Assembly: GCA_031269645.1 (NCBI GenBank) | Contig: JAISYW010000097.1 | Location: forward strand, 1-6,949 | Length of the DNA stretch: 6,949 bases | Direction of reading: 5' to 3' | DNA from: Holosporaceae bacterium | GTDB lineage: Bacteria > Pseudomonadota > Alphaproteobacteria > UBA3830 | Notes under the pieces: model-generated | What the model was told of the DNA's origin: nothing | Databases searched by the model: none | What the model saw: the letters and a program-made list of their open reading frames with translations, nothing else | Shown here: piece after piece, positions 1 through 3,310 of the stretch | Layout: each line of letters starts with the position of its first letter | Numbering within the stretch: position 1 is the first letter of the stretch | Position numbers and translations under genes: made by a program

Positions 1-422
1 GTCACTTGCCCTATCTGCATACCAGGATATACCGTTACCGGCTGCACTGCGCTTAACTGCAATGTGATTTGATTAATTGATCCTATATCAATTAAATCTG
101 CAGTAATATTTATAAACAACCCAAGTCGTCCAATAGACGAACGTCCCTTAATAATTGGAACAAAATAATCGCTTCCAATAATTTCTTGCGTACATCCAAG
201 ATAAATTGTTCCATGAGCCAAAGTAATGCCGCTTTCCGGGATTATTATCTCGCGAACTTCATTATCTTTTTTGGAATCCAGCATATAGTTGTTATACATC
301 ATAAGTTTATTTCCTAAGGTAAAATTATATGAATTTGGGTTGAGTTGAGAAATTTTGAACGGATCGACGACGATTTTTTTATCTTCTATATTTTTTAAAA
401 TTTCGCTGCCCGTGAGTATCAT
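1..422 (-). CDS. dCTP deaminase-like protein, second of a tandem pair (partial, 3' end beyond the left edge)
   Basis: The frame opens with ATG at 422-420 and reads 140 full codons without a stop to the window edge. It is colinear without gaps with the gene just upstream (419-955), with about 65 of 140 residues identical by hand count. Shared family landmarks are LNPNS at residues 27-31, GSD at 83-85, GRSSIGRLG at 93-101 (the SS..R nucleotide-binding motif) and YPGMQIGQV at 132-140. dCTP deaminases convert dCTP to dUTP in the cytosol, feeding dTTP synthesis. The odd point is residue 122: the catalytic Glu of the family's TLEL motif is Gln here (TLQL), so deaminase activity is doubtful. It could be a regulatory or nucleotide-binding partner, or a divergent enzyme of the dUTPase/Dcd fold. 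The start overlaps the upstream stop as ATGA, indicating translational coupling in one operon. The missing C-terminal lid, which closes over the nucleotide, cannot be judged. Confidence 0.85.
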   Translation of the reverse strand, partial: MILTGSEILKNIEDKKIVVDPFKISQLNPNSYNFTLGNKLMMYNNYMLDSKKDNEVREIIIPESGITLAHGTIYLGCTQEIIGSDYFVPIIKGRSSIGRLGLFINITADLIDIGSINQITLQLSAVQPVTVYPGMQIGQV

Positions 423-955
423 CGTTTTTGTTTTCCAGAAAATTCTTTATAAATTTCACTAGATTTAGCAATGGAAAATTTGTCGTACTTTCCTGTGTAT
501 TTTATGTCTTTCTTTCCTGCAGTTTTCCAAAACGTAACCTGTCCAATCCTCATCATCGGATATATCTTTACCGACTGTACGGTTTTCAATTCGAGCGTCC
601 ATTTATGCTTTGCTCCTAAATTTCCGAGATCTGCTGTAATTTGCAGAAATAATCCAAGTCGTCCCAGAGAAGTTTTTCCAATTAACGACGGAACAAAAAC
701 ATCGCTTCCAATTTCTTCATAAGTGTTGGCAAGATAGGTTTTGTTGGGAGATAAAACACATCCATCGTCCGTAAAATTTATTTCGCGATAAGAGGATTGC
801 TTTTTGGGATCAATCGGAAGATCGGCGAGTTCCAACAATTTATAGTCGATGCGATAATCGCAACTATTAGGATTCAACATCAACTTATCAAACGGAGAAA
901 TATGAATCTTTCCGCTTTTTACGTTGTTTAAAATTTCATCACGAGTAAGTATCAT
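419..955 (-). CDS. dcd: dCTP deaminase (Dcd family), first of a tandem pair
   Basis: This 178-residue protein is near the usual 170-200 residues of dCTP deaminases, homotrimers of the dUTPase fold that turn dCTP into dUTP. Visible motifs are LNPNSCDYR at residues 27-35, GKTSLGRLG at 93-101 (conservatively changed from GRSSL.RLG, with R99 kept), TLEL at 120-123 with the expected catalytic Glu122, YPMMRIGQVTFW at 132-143, and a C-terminal KYTGKYDKF segment at 152-160 resembling the nucleotide-covering tail. The segment between strands (LGNLGAKHKW) lacks the His and DPG of the E. coli enzyme, so this is a divergent branch. Whether it also hydrolyses dUTP (bifunctional DCD-DUT) cannot be told. 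An AGGA lies about 9 nt before the ATG. It is followed at once, by ATGA overlap, by a paralog with Gln at the catalytic position. Dcd-family proteins also act in anti-phage dCTP depletion, but nothing else here points clearly to defence. Confidence 0.88.
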   Translation of the reverse strand: MILTRDEILNNVKSGKIHISPFDKLMLNPNSCDYRIDYKLLELADLPIDPKKQSSYREINFTDDGCVLSPNKTYLANTYEEIGSDVFVPSLIGKTSLGRLGLFLQITADLGNLGAKHKWTLELKTVQSVKIYPMMRIGQVTFWKTAGKKDIKYTGKYDKFSIAKSSEIYKEFSGKQKR

Positions 956-982
956 TCCGCTTTCCTAAAGCGCATACAATAT

Positions 983-1011
983 ATTTTATATTTTAATATT
1001 CAATAAGGCAA
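983..1011 (-). promoter_or_regulatory. Candidate sigma-70-type promoter for the dcd pair
   Basis: On the minus strand TTGCCT (1006-1011) and TAAAAT (983-988) are separated by 17 bp. They match the -35 and -10 consensus at four and five of six positions. Transcription would begin near 976, giving a leader of about 20 nt before the ATG at 955. The surrounding DNA is very A/T-rich, so chance matches are easy. An identical 11-mer (TATTGCCTTAT) surrounds the candidate -35 of the tRNA-Gly gene, which adds modest support. Confidence 0.4.
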
Positions 1012-1134
1012 TACATAGCAGAATTGCGGATTCTGCTGTGCGATAACAGTTGGTATTCCAGAAAAATTGCCAATCTTTTTTTCGTTAATTTGGAGACCAA
1101 AATCAATACGCAGCCCGTTAGTATTTTCTAAACA
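1000..1134 (-). other. 44-codon open fragment without a start codon, overlapping the response-regulator 3' end
   Basis: After a TAG at 1135-1137 this frame is open for 44 codons to a TGA at 1000-1002. Its first part overlaps the last 17 nt of the response-regulator gene. The translation has ordinary protein composition (it contains GLRIDFGLQ and ends FCYVLPY) but has no ATG, GTG or TTG in a usable position and no ribosome-binding site. Losing one A from the AAAA run near 1123-1126 would join it in frame to the response regulator and lengthen that protein by nearly 40 residues. It may be a remnant of a longer C-terminus, a decayed gene, or chance. I recognise no family. Confidence 0.2.
1017..1037. 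repeat. Perfect 8-bp inverted repeat (hairpin) between response regulator and dcd
   Basis: AGCAGAAT (1017-1024) and ATTCTGCT (1030-1037) are exact reverse complements around a 5-nt loop, TGCGG. The repeat lies six bases upstream of the candidate -35 box of the dcd pair and 81 nt after the response-regulator stop. No T-tract follows on either strand, so it is not a classical intrinsic terminator. It could be an operator half-site pair, an RNA hairpin protecting the upstream message's 3' end, or chance. Confidence 0.4.
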
Positions 1135-2125
1135 CTATGTCTTTTTGGGAGTCAGCAAAAGCCTTGATATTTTCGAAATCAATGTCCAATCGTTTTGAGT
1201 CGGCAAGCGAGAAATAATATCTATGGTATCCGTCTAGTCTACGAGCTGGTTGTATATATCTATCCCACTCGCTAATTGGAGGAAGTAGGCCGGTTCTGTT
1301 GTGCGATACTAGCATATACTCTCTTGATTGAAGAGCTTCCAAAACATTCGAGGCAATCTCCCCGGATTCTATACCTATTTTTATTATCCTTTCCATCTCT
1401 TTTTCCGTCAAAACGCTCAACATTCCTGTTTGCCCCTTAGCCGTCAAAAACAGATAGCTTCCAAAGTTATCTATCATATAATATTCCACATAACTTTTAC
1501 CTAAACAAACGTTCGAAAAGAAATGCGCGAAAACAGGATCATTTAGATGCGTTTGGGACAGCAAAGCCAGATGTTTCGAAATATCGGATGTATAAATACT
1601 AAAATATTGATGTATCGATTTATTTATTGCATCCGTTACACTTTTTTCAAAATCCACAACTTCTTTTTTTAAAAATCGATTAATATATCCGTTATTAAAT
1701 GCGCCAATAGCTTTAGTTTCTTCGGTTTCGCCGGTTAAAAGAATCTTTTGAATATTCTTATTTTCTATTTTCGCGCACAACTCTATTCCATCTAGCTCGC
1801 TCATGGCGCAATCGCTTACTACAGTAGAAATATTAGCAAATCTATCGGAGCTATATATTTTTTGATGCAATCTATTAATATTAAACATTACCGATTTCCA
1901 ATCTGAAGAGCTTTCTTCTTCATAATTTCTAATTAAATCGGCGCAATCTAATTTATTAACGCAGTTTGTTTTGTTAATATAATCTAACGCTTCAAGTGGA
2001 TTCGTAAATAATACTGCAATTATTCTATCAATGTTTAACACTTTTGGTATACTCTCCAAAAACGAAACGTTATCGTCAATAAATACAACAGTTGTTGGGA
2101 AAAAGCAGCTTAGGACATCTACCAT
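1118..2125 (-). CDS. Response regulator: receiver domain plus C-terminal module of unknown function, no DNA-binding domain
   Basis: The protein has 335 residues from the chosen start. The receiver occupies about residues 12-160: acidic pair D17-D18 (FIDDN), probable phospho-acceptor D105 (VSDCAMSELDG), switch Thr131 (LLTGE) and the conserved Lys in FLKKE (153-154). The acceptor Asp normally falls near residue 52, so there is an insertion of roughly 45-50 residues, about 50-98, between the acidic pair and the phosphorylation strand. The C-terminal part (about 195-310) has EYYMIDNFGSYLFL and RRLDGYHRYYFSL. From memory these resemble a C-terminal module in response regulators of Legionella and other gammaproteobacteria; its function is unknown to me. 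No helix-turn-helix, GGDEF, EAL or kinase motif is visible. I chose ATG 2125 because AGGAG stands 7 nt before it; the in-frame ATG at 2164 would add 13 residues but has no ribosome-binding site. No sensor kinase is nearby, so its partner is unknown. It is divergent from rpoH, but nothing links them functionally. Confidence 0.8.
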   Translation of the reverse strand: MVDVLSCFFPTTVVFIDDNVSFLESIPKVLNIDRIIAVLFTNPLEALDYINKTNCVNKLDCADLIRNYEEESSSDWKSVMFNINRLHQKIYSSDRFANISTVVSDCAMSELDGIELCAKIENKNIQKILLTGETEETKAIGAFNNGYINRFLKKEVVDFEKSVTDAINKSIHQYFSIYTSDISKHLALLSQTHLNDPVFAHFFSNVCLGKSYVEYYMIDNFGSYLFLTAKGQTGMLSVLTEKEMERIIKIGIESGEIASNVLEALQSREYMLVSHNRTGLLPPISEWDRYIQPARRLDGYHRYYFSLADSKRLDIDFENIKAFADSQKDIVFRKY

Positions 2126-2132
2126 ACCAGCA

Positions 2133-2137
2133 CTCCT
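2133..2137 (-). promoter_or_regulatory. Ribosome-binding site deciding the response-regulator start
   Basis: The minus strand reads AGGAG followed by 7 nt and ATG (2125-2123). This is one of the strongest Shine-Dalgarno sequences in the window. It supports residue 1 at 2125 rather than at the in-frame ATG 39 nt upstream, which has no purine-rich site before it. Confidence 0.7.
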
Positions 2138-2212
2138 AAATGGCACGCGTGGTATTTCTACCATAGATTGTTTTTGGGATCAATAGATTGAACATCATCG
2201 ACGTTTTTGTTC

Positions 2213-2241
2213 TTTATACTGTTTAACAAAGCATCCGTCAT
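2213..2241 (-). promoter_or_regulatory. Candidate promoter of the response-regulator gene
   Basis: On the minus strand ATGACG (2236-2241) and TATAAA (2213-2218) are spaced by 17 bp and match the sigma-70 -35 and -10 consensus at four and five of six positions. Transcription would start near 2206, leaving an untranslated leader of about 80 nt. The -35 box touches the TG of the extended -10 of rpoH on the other strand, so the two polymerases may compete. Confidence 0.3.
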
Positions 2242-2249
2242 GTTATAAT
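2241..2249 (+). promoter_or_regulatory. Extended -10 promoter upstream of rpoH
   Basis: TGTTATAAT is a perfect extended -10 element (TG, one base, TATAAT). A weak -35-like TTAACA lies at 2223-2228 with a short 15-bp spacer; extended -10 promoters depend little on the -35. Transcription would start near 2256, about 19 nt before the rpoH ATG. The pattern implies housekeeping sigma-70 transcription of rpoH; I see no sigma-32-type (CTTGAA / CCCCAT) site in the gap. Confidence 0.55.
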
Positions 2250-2274
2250 AAACGAGGTTAGGTGGGTTTGGTTA

Positions 2275-3153
2275 ATGGCTATTTGGAATAGTAATGTCTT
2301 TGGTGATGGTTTGTCAACCTCTTATGTATCTGAAATTAAGAAATTCCCGTTTCTTGGAAATGATGAAGAATTTGAATTAGCAACCAAATGGAAGGAAAAA
2401 GGCGACAAAAAAGCCCTTGAAAAGCTAGTTAAGAGTCATCTGCGTCTTGTTATGAAAATTGTAAACGGATATTCTGGTTACGGCTTACCAAAAGCTGATT
2501 TAATTGCCGAAGGTAATATTGGTATTATGCATGCGCTGCAACATTTTGATCCAAATATTGGATATAGGTTTTCTACGTACGCCGCCTGGTGGATAAAAGC
2601 CAAAATCCAGGATTTTATATATAATTCTTGGTCGATCGTAAAGCTTAGTTCCAGCAAAAGCCATCGTAAACTATTCTTCGGATTAAAAAAGATTAAAAAA
2701 GTGCTTGGCATAGAAACGGTTTCGGAAGAAAATGTCCAACTTGTTGCCGATAAAATGAATGTTAGCAAAGAAGATGTTATTATTTCCGAGACTCGCTTCA
2801 CTCATAAAGATTTTTCTGCAAATTCTCCAATTGGAAGCGACGAAAATTCGAGTTGGCAGGATTTTCTTGCCGATACCAAAGCTTCACAGGAAACAATAGT
2901 TTTTGAGAAACAAGAGTTTGAATATAGAAAGAAAGTCTTACATAGCGCTCTTAATACGTTATCCAAAAAGGAATATGATATCGTTTGCTCTTATAGACTC
3001 TCAAATCCCACAAAAAGCCTAAAAGAAATTGGAGAAAAAATGAATTTATCGGCTGAGCGCATACGTCAGATAGAAAAAAATGCATTTTTGAAAATGCAAA
3101 AATATGTTAGGTCTGTCGAATGGCAATCTGTAAATTCCAGGGCCGTTTCTTGA
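2275..3153 (+). CDS. rpoH: RNA polymerase sigma-32 factor RpoH (heat-shock sigma factor)
   Basis: The 292-residue length is typical of alphaproteobacterial RpoH, which directs RNA polymerase to chaperone and protease genes during heat or folding stress. Region 2 spans about residues 50-120: LVKSHLRLVMKIVNGYSGYG at 51-70, LIAEGNIGIMHAL at 76-88, the core-binding and melting segment RFSTYAAWWIKAKIQ at 98-112, then NSWSIVK at 117-123. The RpoH box is recognisable as RKLFFGLKK at 131-139. Region 4 (about 218-280) has the helix-turn-helix KSLKEIGEKMNLSAERIRQIE at 247-267, which reads the -35 element. Several normally constant positions near region 2.4 and the RpoH box differ: Asn for Arg before SW, SSS for the usual TT, and Gly for Asn after LFF. 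An AGGTGG lies 9 nt before the ATG, itself near an extended -10 promoter. It converges on the tRNA-Gly gene 27 nt downstream with no visible terminator. The neighbouring tig-clpP genes are of the kind RpoH controls elsewhere. Confidence 0.93.
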   Translation: MAIWNSNVFGDGLSTSYVSEIKKFPFLGNDEEFELATKWKEKGDKKALEKLVKSHLRLVMKIVNGYSGYGLPKADLIAEGNIGIMHALQHFDPNIGYRFSTYAAWWIKAKIQDFIYNSWSIVKLSSSKSHRKLFFGLKKIKKVLGIETVSEENVQLVADKMNVSKEDVIISETRFTHKDFSANSPIGSDENSSWQDFLADTKASQETIVFEKQEFEYRKKVLHSALNTLSKKEYDIVCSYRLSNPTKSLKEIGEKMNLSAERIRQIEKNAFLKMQKYVRSVEWQSVNSRAVS

Positions 3154-3180
3154 AATTCCGTTGTCATTTAAGATAGATTC

Positions 3181-3255
3181 TGGAGCGGGCGAAGGGATTC
3201 GGACCCTCGACACCAACCTTGGCAAGGTTGTACTCTACCCCTGAGCTACGCCCGC
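3181..3255 (-). tRNA. tRNA-Gly (anticodon GCC), CCA encoded
   Basis: The 75-nt cloverleaf folds completely. It has a 7-bp acceptor stem GCGGGCG/CGCCCGC, D-stem GCTC/GAGT, anticodon stem CAACC/GGTTG with loop TTGCCAA (anticodon GCC, complement of 3221-3223), 5-nt variable loop, T-stem GAGGG/CCCTT, discriminator T and an encoded CCA end (3181-3183). It decodes GGC and GGU. The D-stem and T-stem each contain one G-U pair (10-25 and 49-65). The T-loop reads TCCGAAT where TTCGAAT is expected, so position 55, normally the U modified to pseudouridine, is C. T54, C56 and A58 are kept, and so are the D-loop guanines. It follows the double ligase gene by 55 nt on the same strand and has its own candidate promoter. 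Confidence 0.96.
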
Positions 3256-3266
3256 TCAACGCATCA

Positions 3267-3294
3267 ATGATACCAATTTCCCGTGATAAGGCAA
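3267..3294 (-). promoter_or_regulatory. Candidate promoter of tRNA-Gly
   Basis: On the minus strand TTGCCT (3289-3294) and TATCAT (3267-3272) are spaced by 16 bp. Transcription would begin within about 5 nt of the mature tRNA 5' end at 3255, which is usual for tRNA genes. The -35 region shares an 11-base identity with the candidate -35 before dcd. It lies wholly in the 55-nt gap after the ligase stop codon. Confidence 0.45.
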
Positions 3295-3310
3295 TAGAAT
3301 TTTTGTATTT

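Noticed and set aside
428..722. Plus-strand frames of 63 and 83 codons.
   Set aside because: They are antisense to the dCTP deaminase, whose motifs are clear; they have no promoter or family resemblance.
2126..2164. Longer response-regulator start at 2164, adding 13 residues.
   Set aside because: There is no Shine-Dalgarno before it, while AGGAG stands 7 nt before the ATG at 2125 and the receiver fold needs no more N-terminal residues.
799..2182. Near-identical stretch TTTTTGGGATCAAT near 800 and near 2170.
   Set aside because: It is short, A/T-biased and in one case encodes an Ile-Asp-Pro-Lys segment; no flanking similarity suggests a repeat or mobile element.
2158..2241. 27-codon minus-strand open frame ahead of the response regulator, overlapping the ATG at 2164 as ATGGTAG; a possible leader peptide.
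   Set aside because: It has no ribosome-binding site, and its ATG lies on the candidate -35, upstream of the predicted transcription start. The downstream gene has its own strong AGGAG at a later ATG.
2478..2801. Minus-strand 107-codon frame inside rpoH.
   Set aside because: It is antisense to the well-conserved RpoH region 2 and RpoH box; the sense frame explains the sequence.
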